Of a stretch of 64,000 nucleotides of DNA, positions 17,774 to 27,514 are shown one piece after another. Under the pieces are notes generated by a model. It saw only the letters and a program-made list of their open reading frames with translations. It was not told the DNA's origin and did not search any database. The stretch spans positions 11,160-75,159 of the forward strand of contig CAZCLA010000013.1 of the NCBI GenBank assembly GCA_964499285.1, in the 5' to 3' direction. The first letter of the stretch is position 1. Every line of letters begins with the position of its first letter. Source of the stretch: JAGFIY01 sp964499285 (GTDB taxonomy: Bacteria > Bacteroidota > Ignavibacteria > Ignavibacteriales > Melioribacteraceae). The position numbers and the translations under genes were made by a program.

Positions 17774-19375
17774 ATGAAAGTACAAAAACAAATTGTTGAG
17801 GAACTGAATAAGATCGGGATAAGGAATTTTATCGAGGTTTATTACAATTTGAGTACACCTGCACTTTATGAAAGAGCTATTGCTAGAAGAGAAGGAACCA
17901 TTGCTCATTTAGGACCGCTGGTTTGCAGAACCGGTCAGCACACCGGCAGAAGCCCAAAGGATAAGTTCATTGTAGAAGAAGATATGAGTTCAAAACATAT
18001 CTGGTGGGGGACTGTAAATGCATCCATTGCTGAGGATAAGTGGGATAGAATTTTTTCGAAGATGCAGGCATATATTCAGAATAAAGATATTTATGTGCTC
18101 GATTGTTATGCGGGAGCAGACCCTGAATTCCGCCTTCCTATTCGAATAATAACGGAAACCGCTTGGCACAATTTGTTTTCAAGAAACATGTTTGTCCTTG
18201 CAAAAACGAACGAGGAACTTTTAAATCACCACCCCGAATTTACGGTTGTAAATATGCCCTCGCTTCAAGCAGATCCCGAAATTGATGGAACAAACTCACC
18301 AGTGTTTGTGATCGTCAATTTTAAGAAGAAAATGATTTTGATTGGCGGAACAAGTTATGCCGGCGAAATAAAAAAATCTATTTTTACTATCATGAACTAT
18401 ATTCTTCCACTCAAGAATGTTCTATCGATGCATTGTTCCGCTAATGTTGGTGAGGAAGGAGATGTTGCAATTTTATTCGGTCTCTCGGGAACCGGTAAAA
18501 CAACACTCTCAGCAGATCCTTCAAGAAAGTTGATTGGGGATGACGAGCACGGTTGGAGTGATAAGGGTGTGTTCAACTTTGAGGGCGGATGTTACGCAAA
18601 AGTTATTCGTCTTTCAAAAGAAGCTGAACCGGATATTTATGAATGTACAAGAAAATTCGGAACCATTCTTGAAAATGTGGGAATGGATTTTCAATCACGA
18701 ACACTTGACTTAAACGATGATTCTCTTACGGAAAATACACGCGCGGCTTATCCGTTAACACACATCGAAAACATTGAATCGAGCGGAATGGCTGGGCATC
18801 CGAAAAATATTATTATGCTAACAGCCGATGCTTTCGGAGTGCTGCCCCCGATCGCAAAACTTTCTCCCGAACAGGCAATGTATCATTTCCTTTCCGGTTA
18901 TACTGCAAAAGTTGCCGGTACCGAAAAAGGAGTTACTGAACCGAAGGCAACATTCAGCACATGTTTTGGTGCACCGTTCATGGCTCTTCATCCTTCGGTT
19001 TATGCAAAACTTTTAGGCGAAAAAATCAATAAACATGGATCAAAATGCTGGCTTATTAATACCGGCTGGAGTGGCGGACCCTACGGTGTTGGAGAAAGAA
19101 TGAAAATTAAATATACTCGTTCAATGCTTAACGCTGCATTAAACGGCGACTTAGATGGAGTGAAAACTTTTACCGATCCTTATTTTGGATTGGAAGTTCC
19201 GAAGGAAGTTCCAAATGTTCCAATGGAAGTTCTTGATCCAAAATCCACATGGGCGGATAAGGATAAATATGACACAGCTGCTAAAAAGCTGGCAAATATG
19301 TTTCATAATAACTTCAAAGACTTCGAAGAATATGTCACTGAGGAAATCAAGAATGCCGGACCAAATCGTTTCTAA
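17774..19375 (+). CDS. pckA: Phosphoenolpyruvate carboxykinase (ATP)
   Basis: The 533-residue enzyme interconverts oxaloacetate plus ATP with phosphoenolpyruvate, CO2 and ADP. The kinase P-loop GLSGTGKTTLSADP and the metal-binding segment IGDDEHGWSDKGVFNFEGGCYAK are intact, as is the N-terminal substrate region RTGQHTGRSPKDKFIV. Length and motifs define the ATP-dependent family, not the GTP-dependent one. A GGAGA ribosome site precedes the ATG. It is likely monocistronic, given the 63-base gap upstream and the hairpin at 19400-19450 downstream. It may work in the carboxylating direction in fermentative succinate/propionate formation or in gluconeogenesis with fbp. Confidence 0.97.
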   Translation: MKVQKQIVEELNKIGIRNFIEVYYNLSTPALYERAIARREGTIAHLGPLVCRTGQHTGRSPKDKFIVEEDMSSKHIWWGTVNASIAEDKWDRIFSKMQAYIQNKDIYVLDCYAGADPEFRLPIRIITETAWHNLFSRNMFVLAKTNEELLNHHPEFTVVNMPSLQADPEIDGTNSPVFVIVNFKKKMILIGGTSYAGEIKKSIFTIMNYILPLKNVLSMHCSANVGEEGDVAILFGLSGTGKTTLSADPSRKLIGDDEHGWSDKGVFNFEGGCYAKVIRLSKEAEPDIYECTRKFGTILENVGMDFQSRTLDLNDDSLTENTRAAYPLTHIENIESSGMAGHPKNIIMLTADAFGVLPPIAKLSPEQAMYHFLSGYTAKVAGTEKGVTEPKATFSTCFGAPFMALHPSVYAKLLGEKINKHGSKCWLINTGWSGGPYGVGERMKIKYTRSMLNAALNGDLDGVKTFTDPYFGLEVPKEVPNVPMEVLDPKSTWADKDKYDTAAKKLANMFHNNFKDFEEYVTEEIKNAGPNRF

Positions 19376-19399
19376 GAATTTTTGATTAGCGGCTAATTG

Positions 19400-19450
19400 G
19401 CTGTCTTATAGGAAAATTTTCAATTTATTTTCTGGTTACTATAAGACAGC
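19400..19450 (+). terminator. Long-loop hairpin after pckA, probable terminator
   Basis: GCTGTCTTATAG at 19400-19411 is perfectly complementary to CTATAAGACAGC at 19439-19450. The loop is 27 bases. A T-rich stretch follows about 12 bases later (around 19463-19469), which is late for a classic terminator. Confidence 0.6.
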
Positions 19451-19602
19451 TTCTGTTAAATATTTTTTTCTTTAATGAGACACTTTTCCAAAATGAAACC
19501 TTCTTTAACCCATTTTTGTTGAAAAATCGAACTTTTTCGAGTCTTAAAGTGGTACAGAAATTGTTTCCTTTATCTAATTAATATTGGTGTTTTTTTTCTA
19601 TT

Positions 19603-22600
19603 ATGAGCGCAAAAAGCAATATATCACAAACTATAAATTTTATTGACGAGGCATTATTAAACTCTGCTCCGGTTGGTATAATTATTACCGATTCGGATTG
19701 GAATATTCGTTGGATGAATGATAACATTTCGGAATTCGGTCTTATTTCTTTTGATGAAACGGAAAATTTAATCGGGGGAACGTTCAAAAATATTCCGTTT
19801 ATTGATGAGGCTAAAAAAGAAAAAATTGTTCAAAGCATTTCTTCTGGTCACTTTATTGAAGAAAAACTAAGCATTAATAACTCACCTCTCGGTGATGAAT
19901 TACTTCTTCTGCTCAAAGCTGCTCCGGTCGAAAGAGAGAATAAATTTGACGGCGCAGTTTTTATTTTGGAGGACATAAAATTATCATCCGCACTTAAAGA
20001 AAAAGCCTCCCAAAGTTCAGAAAATTTAACCAAACTGCTTGAACTGATATCCGACTACTATTTAATCGCACAAAAAGATGGAAATATTGTCGCGCACAAA
20101 AAGGAGGCTTCAGAAGATCATCAAAAAATATTTGGAAATTTCGAAACAAATATTAAAGTATTAAACCAATTAATAAAATCAGATACAATTCAGCAGCTCT
20201 TTTATCGTTCGGTAAAAAATAATTCCAAAGAGTACACAACTCTCAGCATAACCTTTCAAAAGAACGATTACTTTTTTTACTTATCGATTCTTCCCATAGA
20301 AAGTGAAACCGGAGTTGTTGAAAATGTGCTTTTACTCTTTGACGATATATCAAGCGAGGTTAACGATAAGATTCGTTTGGAAAACGAACTTAGCGAGCTA
20401 AGACGATATCAAAAAATAACCCGTAGCATTCTTGATGCAGTCATCAATGTAAATATTCATGGTAATATAATTTTCTGGAATGAAGCTGCGCAGAAGCTTT
20501 TCGGATATTCAAAAAGTGAAGTGTTCGAAAGACATATCGAAAATATTATTCCGGAATTCACAGGTGATAATTTTGATCGAATTGTTAACGAGATTGAAAA
20601 CACAGGCAGTTGGGAAAGCGAGATAAAATTTTTCTCTGATAAAAGAGAAGAATATTTAAGAATTAAAATGGGTTTTGTAGTAAACGGCAACGGCAAAACC
20701 ATTGTTATTCTGTGTTCAAATATAACAGAGCGCGCAAAGAACGAAGCAGCTTTAAGGAGATCGGAAGAAAGATTTAGATCAATTGTGCTAAACACCCTTG
20801 AGTACATTTGTAACCTTAATCTAGACGGAAATATTACATATGTGAACCCCCATTTCGTCAAAGTGTTCGGTTACAACGAAGAAGAATTTCTAAAACTGAA
20901 TATTAAAGATCTTATTGAACCGGCATACTTGGCGCAGAATGATTTTGATATTGTATTGAGTGATGGTAAAAAAATAGTTTCGCAAGAAATTCCGCTAATA
21001 ACAAAAAACGGTAATAAGGTTTATGTCCTTGCTAACTTTACTTCGGTTGTCGACTTAAACGGAACAGTGCTTTATCACAATGCAATTTTTACTGATATCA
21101 CGGAGAAAAAACATGCTGAAAAAGATCTTCTACTAATTCGATCAATATTCGATGCATCTCAGGATGGTGTTGCCGTCACTTATGATAGAAAAATAATTCT
21201 TGCAAACACACGAACTGCCGAAATTTTCGGATATAAATCAGTCTCCGATATTTATGGTAAAAATATTTTGAATTTCATTAAAGATGAAGATAAAAAAGAG
21301 TTTACGGAATTTGTAAACAGCTTATCGGATGAGGTAAAGGAAACTCCAAGAATAGAGGTCAGAGCTTTCAGCAAGGACGGAACCGAAATTATAATTGAGA
21401 ATTCTATTTCAAAATATGAATTTGAAGGGGATTGGTATTATGTTTCGGTAATAAGGGATATTTCAGCCCAAAAGCAGACACAGCGCGAGCTAAAGCAATC
21501 TGAAGAAAGACTTCGCAGCATAACCGAGAATATTGATGAATTTATGTGGACTGCGGAAAAAATTGAAGATTCGTTGAAGCAAGTATTTTACACGGCTGCG
21601 GTTGAAAAAATTACAGGTTATACAAGTGAGGAGTTCGTTGAGAATAACCATCTGTGGCATAGAATAATCCACCCAAATGATATTCAACATGTAATCAGAC
21701 AGATGAAAAGATTCTATCGCGATCCAGCCTCAAACTCCACTGAAATTGAATATAGAATTCAAAACCGAGACGGAAATATTATCTGGATCAAAAACAGAAT
21801 TAATCTGATAAGAAACACCGATGGATTAATAGAGAAAATTTATGGTTCTGTTCGAGATATTTCTTTAAGCAAACGTGCTGAGGAAAAACTTCAGGAATCG
21901 GCAGATAATTTAAAAGCATTGAACGAAACGAAAGACAGATTCATTTCCATAATTTCACACGATTTGCGAACGCCGTTTAGTTCGATACTGGGTTTTACCG
22001 ATATTCTATTGAGTGATCCTAAAATGGAAGAATCAAAAAGAATGGAGTATATTAATTTTATTCAAGAATCATCTCGTAATATGCTTTCTCTAGTTAATTC
22101 TCTGCTCGATTGGACGAGGCTGCAGACTGGTAGAATTCATTTTGAACCCGAAAGAATTAATGCGACATATGTTGTCTCGAAAGTTGTGCAGATGTTGTCC
22201 GGAGCCTCTCTGCGGAAAAGCATAAACTTAAGTTCACTTCTCGATAAAGATATTTATGTGCATGCAGACGAAAATTTGCTTATGCAGGTTCTAAGTAACT
22301 TGATTTCGAATGCGATTAAGTTTACGCAGACTAATGGTATAATCGAAATATCCGCCGAACCGATTGTTGATAAAAGACAAATTAAATTCTGCGTTCGTGA
22401 TAATGGAAAAGGAATAGACGAACAGGACTTGGAAAAACTTTTCAGGGTTGACACAAAGTTTTCAACTCCTGGTACAATGGGTGAAACGGGAACCGGTCTT
22501 GGATTATCTTTATGTAAAGAAATTGTTGAAAAACACGGTGGAGAAATTTGGGCTGAAAGTCAAATAAATGAAGGTAGTGCGTTCTATTTTACTATACCGT

Positions 22601-22989
22601 TTTCTTCCACACAAATTCTGCTTGTGGATGATCATAAAGCGGATAGATTGCTGTATAATAAATTGCTGAAGAGTGTTGTTCCTAACTATACGATTGTTGA
22701 AGCTGAAAACGGTGAAGAAGCTTTTAAAATTATTAAACAAAGCAGTCCTGCTCTAGTAATTACCGATCACAATATGCCGGTGATGAGCGGACTTGACCTC
22801 GTTAAGAAAGTTTCATATTCAGATTTAAAATACGTTCCTCCCATCATGGTTTTAAGCGGCGATATTAATCCCGAAATCAGCGAATCATACCGTGAAATGG
22901 GAGTCGAATTTGTTTTCACTAAGCCTGTTGACTTAAACAAGTTTAAGTTTGCAGTCGATAAATCCTTAAGAAGCAGCGTTGTTCAGTAA
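19603..22989 (+). CDS. Cytoplasmic multi-PAS hybrid histidine kinase / response regulator
   Basis: The 1128-residue protein has no membrane segment. Six PAS or PAS-like units are visible, starting near residues 11, 135, 275, 392, 514 and 638. Each of the last four ends in a PAC-like strand such as CSNITERAKNEA or SVRDISLSKRAEE. They are followed by a HisKA domain with phospho-acceptor His786 (ISHDLRTPFSSILGF), a HATPase domain (NAIKFTQ, DNGKGIDEQDLEKLF, TGTGLGLSLCKEIVEKHGG) and a C-terminal receiver with Asp1055 (VITDHNMPVMSGLDL). No output domain or DNA-binding regulator is adjacent, so it probably feeds an unlinked partner. The stop codon lies 2 bases from the stop of the convergent debranching enzyme gene. 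The signal sensed is unknown; PAS repeats suggest internal redox or ligand cues. Confidence 0.93.
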   Translation: MSAKSNISQTINFIDEALLNSAPVGIIITDSDWNIRWMNDNISEFGLISFDETENLIGGTFKNIPFIDEAKKEKIVQSISSGHFIEEKLSINNSPLGDELLLLLKAAPVERENKFDGAVFILEDIKLSSALKEKASQSSENLTKLLELISDYYLIAQKDGNIVAHKKEASEDHQKIFGNFETNIKVLNQLIKSDTIQQLFYRSVKNNSKEYTTLSITFQKNDYFFYLSILPIESETGVVENVLLLFDDISSEVNDKIRLENELSELRRYQKITRSILDAVINVNIHGNIIFWNEAAQKLFGYSKSEVFERHIENIIPEFTGDNFDRIVNEIENTGSWESEIKFFSDKREEYLRIKMGFVVNGNGKTIVILCSNITERAKNEAALRRSEERFRSIVLNTLEYICNLNLDGNITYVNPHFVKVFGYNEEEFLKLNIKDLIEPAYLAQNDFDIVLSDGKKIVSQEIPLITKNGNKVYVLANFTSVVDLNGTVLYHNAIFTDITEKKHAEKDLLLIRSIFDASQDGVAVTYDRKIILANTRTAEIFGYKSVSDIYGKNILNFIKDEDKKEFTEFVNSLSDEVKETPRIEVRAFSKDGTEIIIENSISKYEFEGDWYYVSVIRDISAQKQTQRELKQSEERLRSITENIDEFMWTAEKIEDSLKQVFYTAAVEKITGYTSEEFVENNHLWHRIIHPNDIQHVIRQMKRFYRDPASNSTEIEYRIQNRDGNIIWIKNRINLIRNTDGLIEKIYGSVRDISLSKRAEEKLQESADNLKALNETKDRFISIISHDLRTPFSSILGFTDILLSDPKMEESKRMEYINFIQESSRNMLSLVNSLLDWTRLQTGRIHFEPERINATYVVSKVVQMLSGASLRKSINLSSLLDKDIYVHADENLLMQVLSNLISNAIKFTQTNGIIEISAEPIVDKRQIKFCVRDNGKGIDEQDLEKLFRVDTKFSTPGTMGETGTGLGLSLCKEIVEKHGGEIWAESQINEGSAFYFTIPFSSTQILLVDDHKADRLLYNKLLKSVVPNYTIVEAENGEEAFKIIKQSSPALVITDHNMPVMSGLDLVKKVSYSDLKYVPPIMVLSGDINPEISESYREMGVEFVFTKPVDLNKFKFAVDKSLRSSVVQ

Positions 22990-22991
22990 CT

Positions 22992-25103
22992 TTAATTTAG
23001 TTTTAATACAACTCCGCTGGATGACGGCAAAGTAATTTCCTTTACTACATTTCCTAAAATTTCGATTCCGGCTTTTTTGTGATTTACAAGTACGTTCCAC
23101 TTTCCTTCGGGTAGATTGAAGGCTTCCTCGGTATCGGGATTTGCGTTAAACAGAACCAGAAATGTATCCCCGTTATATGTTAATCTATACCCAAGTGCGA
23201 ATTCACTTTTTACATCTTCGAAAAATACAATATTATCATAATCAGCTCTTCTAAAAGCGTCAAACGTACTACGAAGTTGAATTAATCCCCTATAATAATC
23301 GAGCAGTTCATGGTTTAAATCAGCATGGTTATAATTTATGTAGTTTGTCTCGTTGTCTTTGTTATAACTGTTGTGATCTATCATTCCTTTGTGTTCGTCT
23401 TGGATTTCAATATCGAGCGGAACGACTTTCGAGCGTGCAAATTCCTGTCCGGAATGAATCATTGTAATCCCTTGAGAGGTAAATAAAAACAATGCGCCAA
23501 GTTTGTTTAAACGCAGCTGTTCTTCGTTAAGCAATATGTTTTTATCGACATCTGTGATAATTGAATCGTGTTTAACGGAATTAGTTCCGATACGTATGAA
23601 ATCTCCGAGCGTGTAGCCGTCATGCGATTCAAGATAATTAACCGAATGTTCTTTACGGTGGAACAAACCATGTTGGTCTCTAACTAAAGTTCCGTTAACA
23701 TAACTTTTTATTCTCTGCTGCGAGTTGTTTCCGTACCAGTTACCGAATATCCAACCGAGTCCGTCTATCGGGTTTTCTCCCTTAATTCCGTTTCTGATTT
23801 GATCATTCCACGCGCCCCAGTCTCTTAATGAAAATCCTTCGGGATCGTAACCGCCGCCCCAAGGTTCGCAGACAAACACAACGTTCGGATTTATTTTTCT
23901 TGCTTCGTGAATAATTTCTTCGATTGTTTCCCAATCTATTAATTTACCGAGATCAAAGCGGAATCCGTCAATGTGATATTCTTTCATCCAATATAGAACG
24001 GATTCAACAATCATACGCCGCATCATAGGTGATTCAGTTTTTAGATCGTTGCCGCAATAACTTTCAGCTATGAAATTTCCATTTTCATCCAAGCGGAAAT
24101 AATATTCTTTATCAATTTGTTTTAAGTTCCCGATTTCATATTCCGATAGATGATTGTAAACTACATCCATCACAACGCCAATGCCTTCCTTGTGAAAAGT
24201 TTTTACCATATCTTTAAACTCATTTACCTGACTGCCGTCCGTACCCATCCATTCATCTCGTTTGAAGTTTTTCCAGTTTTCGGAATAATAAGCTGCAGGA
24301 GCAAAAAAGTTTGAAGTCATATATCCCCAATGATTCCTCTCATAAGGATTCCATGAATTAAATTTTCCCGAAAGTGAATCTTCAAAAGGAATTTCCATCG
24401 TACCGAATTCCATTGCAGGCAGAAGTTCTATGGTGTTTACGCCAAGACTTTTGATGTATGGAAGTCCTCCTTTAATATTTTTTTCGGTAAGTCCTTTGTA
24501 TTGCCCGGGATTTTTTGCTCCAGAACTTTTATGAGCTGTGATATCTCTTACGTGCATTTCATAAATAATTAAATCCTTCCAATCCCGTTGAATCCATTCA
24601 TCATCATCCCAATTATATTCTTCGTTGTAAACAATTGATTTTCTAGGATTCATATATGTATTATATGTTGCAACTGCTTTTGCGTAAGGATCAATACAAA
24701 GCGGAAGTGAATCGAGTTCATCATTATCGTTGTGAAATACTTTGTAGCCGTAGTATTTATTTGAGAGATTATCTTCAATTGTGTGCTCCCAGGTTCCGTC
24801 TTTATCGACCTTCATTTCAAATGCGTTTCCGGAATCGTCATTATAATCATCAAAAGTTATTAAAAAGACTTTGAGTGCATTAGGAGCAAACAACCTGAAT
24901 GTAGTAACATTGTTATTTACAATTGCTCCGAGCGGCTTAGCGGAATATTTATTGTAATTCCTATTTATAATTTTTGTCTGTTTCTCTTTAATTGTAGTTG
25001 TTTGATCAATTGATGTTGATTGGAACACAGAAACCCCGCTGAAAATTATAAAGGATAAGATTGAAATGAGCATAAACAAGAATGAATTTTTCCACGTTTT
25101 CAT
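22992..25103 (-). CDS. Secreted GH13 alpha-glucan debranching enzyme (pullulanase/isoamylase type)
   Basis: The 703-residue protein starts with a basic region and a hydrophobic segment (FLFMLISILSFIIFSGVSVF), so it is exported or membrane-anchored. An N-terminal CBM48-like beta domain (VTTFRLFAPNALKVFLITFDD) precedes a GH13 barrel. The catalytic triad is visible: nucleophile Asp384 (GFRFDLGKL), acid/base Glu413 (FVCEPWGG) and transition-state Asp495 (ESHDGYTL). Conserved region I is VVMDVVYNHLSE. These features fit enzymes that cleave alpha-1,6 branches of glycogen, starch or pullulan. The exact choice between pullulanase and isoamylase is not secure. No T9SS domain is present; the C-terminus is the usual beta sandwich. 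It is convergent with the hybrid kinase with only 2 bases between stop codons. Confidence 0.88.
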   Translation of the reverse strand: MKTWKNSFLFMLISILSFIIFSGVSVFQSTSIDQTTTIKEKQTKIINRNYNKYSAKPLGAIVNNNVTTFRLFAPNALKVFLITFDDYNDDSGNAFEMKVDKDGTWEHTIEDNLSNKYYGYKVFHNDNDELDSLPLCIDPYAKAVATYNTYMNPRKSIVYNEEYNWDDDEWIQRDWKDLIIYEMHVRDITAHKSSGAKNPGQYKGLTEKNIKGGLPYIKSLGVNTIELLPAMEFGTMEIPFEDSLSGKFNSWNPYERNHWGYMTSNFFAPAAYYSENWKNFKRDEWMGTDGSQVNEFKDMVKTFHKEGIGVVMDVVYNHLSEYEIGNLKQIDKEYYFRLDENGNFIAESYCGNDLKTESPMMRRMIVESVLYWMKEYHIDGFRFDLGKLIDWETIEEIIHEARKINPNVVFVCEPWGGGYDPEGFSLRDWGAWNDQIRNGIKGENPIDGLGWIFGNWYGNNSQQRIKSYVNGTLVRDQHGLFHRKEHSVNYLESHDGYTLGDFIRIGTNSVKHDSIITDVDKNILLNEEQLRLNKLGALFLFTSQGITMIHSGQEFARSKVVPLDIEIQDEHKGMIDHNSYNKDNETNYINYNHADLNHELLDYYRGLIQLRSTFDAFRRADYDNIVFFEDVKSEFALGYRLTYNGDTFLVLFNANPDTEEAFNLPEGKWNVLVNHKKAGIEILGNVVKEITLPSSSGVVLKLN

Positions 25104-25283
25104 ATTGCTTTATATAATTATTGATGATGGAAAAGTTAGTTAAAAAAAATTATTCAGCCAATTATGATAAGCGACATTAATGAGTATCCTCAAGGATCTA
25201 AGTTTTGTTAGATGGTTGGACCGGTTTCTCTTTAATCGAGAATTAGGTGTATAACAATTCAAAAAATAATTCATTCTTTAATG

Positions 25284-25329
25284 ATGAAGCGGTAGAGTAT
25301 ATAGTACTTACAAAATGACATCGCTTCAT
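25284..25329. repeat. Long-loop inverted repeat between two minus-strand genes
   Basis: ATGAAGCG at 25284-25291 is complementary to CGCTTCAT at 25322-25329 around a 30-base loop that itself contains a small palindrome (AGTA...TACT). It lies downstream of the M1 peptidase gene on the minus strand, so it could be a weak terminator. It could equally be a decayed palindromic element. Confidence 0.4.
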
Positions 25330-25384
25330 TTCGCGGAGTGAGATTAAGAGTTGGGTTTCTATATAATTATTCTTTAATTAACAT

Positions 25385-27367
25385 TTACCTCAACAAAATC
25401 ATCTTTTTTGTCTGGCTGTAACCTCCGGCTTCGAGACGGTAGTAGTAAACTCCCGAAGATAAACCTTCCGCATTGAACTCAACTTCGTAATTGCCCGGAG
25501 TCAAGTGTTTGTTTACGAGTGTTGCAACCTCTCTGCCGAGGATGTCATATACAACTAATTTTATTTTAGAGGACGCAAATTTTGCGTCCACTACTTTTGG
25601 AATTGTGATTTTTATTTTTGTTGTTGGGTTGAACGGGTTTGGGTAGTTTTGGTACAACTTAATCTTATATGGAGAATAAATATCATTAACCCCCGTAAAT
25701 GAGTTCATATCTTTCATTATTTTGTTTTCCGGATCGAACATAAGTGAGACCGGGACGGAATTTAAAATAAATTCAAACTCTTGAATTTGTTCATCGTTGA
25801 AAATTTTAATTAACGTATCACCCGCCGAAGTATTTATTTTTATATCGATCGGCATTTTAAAGAAGTCTGGATTCGTATTGTTGGATTGCATAACAGTAAG
25901 ATTAATAACCCAATTGCCTGCGACATAATTAGTATTCCAATCAACAGTGTAATGGGGATAGTTTTCGCCGTAAATCCATTCCTCAAAAAAGTAATCAAGA
26001 TCTACTCCGCTGACTAGTTCCGCTATTTCTTGAAAATCTTCTGTAGTTGCAACGTTATATGAAAAACGAGGGTCGTTTAAGTATGTTCTAAGTATTGTAA
26101 AAAAATTATCGTTTCCGACAATTCCGCGAAGCATATGAAGAACGATTGCTGCTTTATCGTAACTTCGCCTGCTGTCAAAAATTTGTGAAACCGAAGAAAT
26201 ATCCTGAACATATATCGTCCCTTCGGCTCTTTTCGCGCTGCTCATTACACCAGATATCCAAACGTCGTATTCATCCTTTCCAACAAAATTTTCATAAACA
26301 AGACTTTCGGAATAAGTAGCAAATCCTTCGTTAAGCCAAATGTGATGCCAATCTGCACAAGTTACTTGATCTCCAAACCATTGGTGTGCAAGTTCGTGCG
26401 CGATAATATCAGAATTAAAACTTCCCATCGATGAAATGGTCTGATGCTCCATACCGCCTGGCCAACCAAACTCTGCGTGTCCATATTTTTCGTTTTGAAA
26501 CGGATAATCACCATACAGATCAATAAACAGATCCATTATAGGAACTGTTTTATCAAGTTGACTTATTCGCGATGGAGTAAGATTTTCGGGAAAATTATAA
26601 TGATCAATATTCATCAAACTTCCTTCAGGAAGCTCGTACTCGTGTGAATAAAGTTCATAATTTGTCATTGCAAAAGAGATTAAATACTGGGCAATCGGAT
26701 AAGAGTTTTTCCATTTATGTCTAAAAAGACTGCTGCTTATTTTGTCTTTACCAATAAACTTTCCGTTTGAAACGACGGTATAAAAAACATCACAAGTAAT
26801 CCAAACATCAGAAGAATCAACTTTGTCTGCCGGAGTATCCTTACAAGGGAACCAATCACTTGCCCCGTAAGGTTCGCTTAAAGACCAAATAACCGGAAGT
26901 CCATTGTGAGAACTGAACACGAACGAACCAAACCCAGAGCCGCTTTGTGGATTTCCCTTATAATAAAAATCGACTGAGATTTTTTCACCTGAATTTAGCG
27001 AGGGTTTTAGCTGCACTAAAACTTTTTCATTTGAATGACTGAATGAAAGTTTTACATTATCACTTTTTACCGAATCAACGTGCATATGATCAGCAAGATC
27101 GAAATAAAATTCCTGCAAGTTATCGAATTGACTTGTTATCACTGTTGAAAGTCTGCCTTCAAGATATTTCGGATCGTAGGTTATTGTCACATCGATTTTA
27201 TAATAATTTACATCGATGTTGGAATCTCCGGGATAATTTATACCATCAGCATCAAACAATTTTTGAAAATTTATTTGTTTAGCCGCGGCACATTCGTGAA
27301 TGTTTTGACTGAGTAGATTTGATGAAAAAAGCAGGCTGAGTGCTAATAATGTTATAATATATTTCAT
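25385..27367 (-). CDS. Secreted M1-family zinc aminopeptidase with T9SS sorting domain
   Basis: The start at ATG 27367 gives a signal peptide (MKYIITLLALSLLFSSNLLS); a longer frame to 27430 would bury it. The product is 660 residues. An N-terminal beta domain leads to the M1 catalytic region. The zinc site is HELAH (His324, Glu325, His328) with Glu347 as third ligand in WLNEGFATYSE. The substrate-gating GxMEN motif appears as WPGGMEHQT, with His instead of Asn. A C-terminal type A T9SS domain (LYQNYPNPFNPTTKIKI to KKMILLR) predicts export across the outer membrane. It probably trims peptides outside the cell for amino acid uptake. The sorting domain carries an in-frame palindromic insert at 25573-25591. 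Confidence 0.93.
   Translation of the reverse strand: MKYIITLLALSLLFSSNLLSQNIHECAAAKQINFQKLFDADGINYPGDSNIDVNYYKIDVTITYDPKYLEGRLSTVITSQFDNLQEFYFDLADHMHVDSVKSDNVKLSFSHSNEKVLVQLKPSLNSGEKISVDFYYKGNPQSGSGFGSFVFSSHNGLPVIWSLSEPYGASDWFPCKDTPADKVDSSDVWITCDVFYTVVSNGKFIGKDKISSSLFRHKWKNSYPIAQYLISFAMTNYELYSHEYELPEGSLMNIDHYNFPENLTPSRISQLDKTVPIMDLFIDLYGDYPFQNEKYGHAEFGWPGGMEHQTISSMGSFNSDIIAHELAHQWFGDQVTCADWHHIWLNEGFATYSESLVYENFVGKDEYDVWISGVMSSAKRAEGTIYVQDISSVSQIFDSRRSYDKAAIVLHMLRGIVGNDNFFTILRTYLNDPRFSYNVATTEDFQEIAELVSGVDLDYFFEEWIYGENYPHYTVDWNTNYVAGNWVINLTVMQSNNTNPDFFKMPIDIKINTSAGDTLIKIFNDEQIQEFEFILNSVPVSLMFDPENKIMKDMNSFTGVNDIYSPYKIKLYQNYPNPFNPTTKIKITIPKVVDAKFASSKIKLVVYDILGREVATLVNKHLTPGNYEVEFNAEGLSSGVYYYRLEAGGYSQTKKMILLR
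25573..25591 (-). repeat. Near-perfect palindrome inside a T9SS sorting-domain coding region
   Basis: GGACGCAAATTTTGCGTCC has 9-base perfect arms around a single centre base. It encodes the extra DAKFAS segment of the sorting domain. A decayed copy is present in the T9SS domain of the gene at 4167 (about 6270-6290). Confidence 0.75.
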
Positions 27368-27514
27368 AGCAATTGAAGTTTTATTTATAACATTTAATAT
27401 AAAAATATTGCCGCAAAGATCAGTGCACAATTTTTTGCATTAACGGAAATGATTAAAAAATCAAAAAACCTAATTCAATATGTACTAATAGCTTGCAGCA
27501 TTATTTAGGAATTA

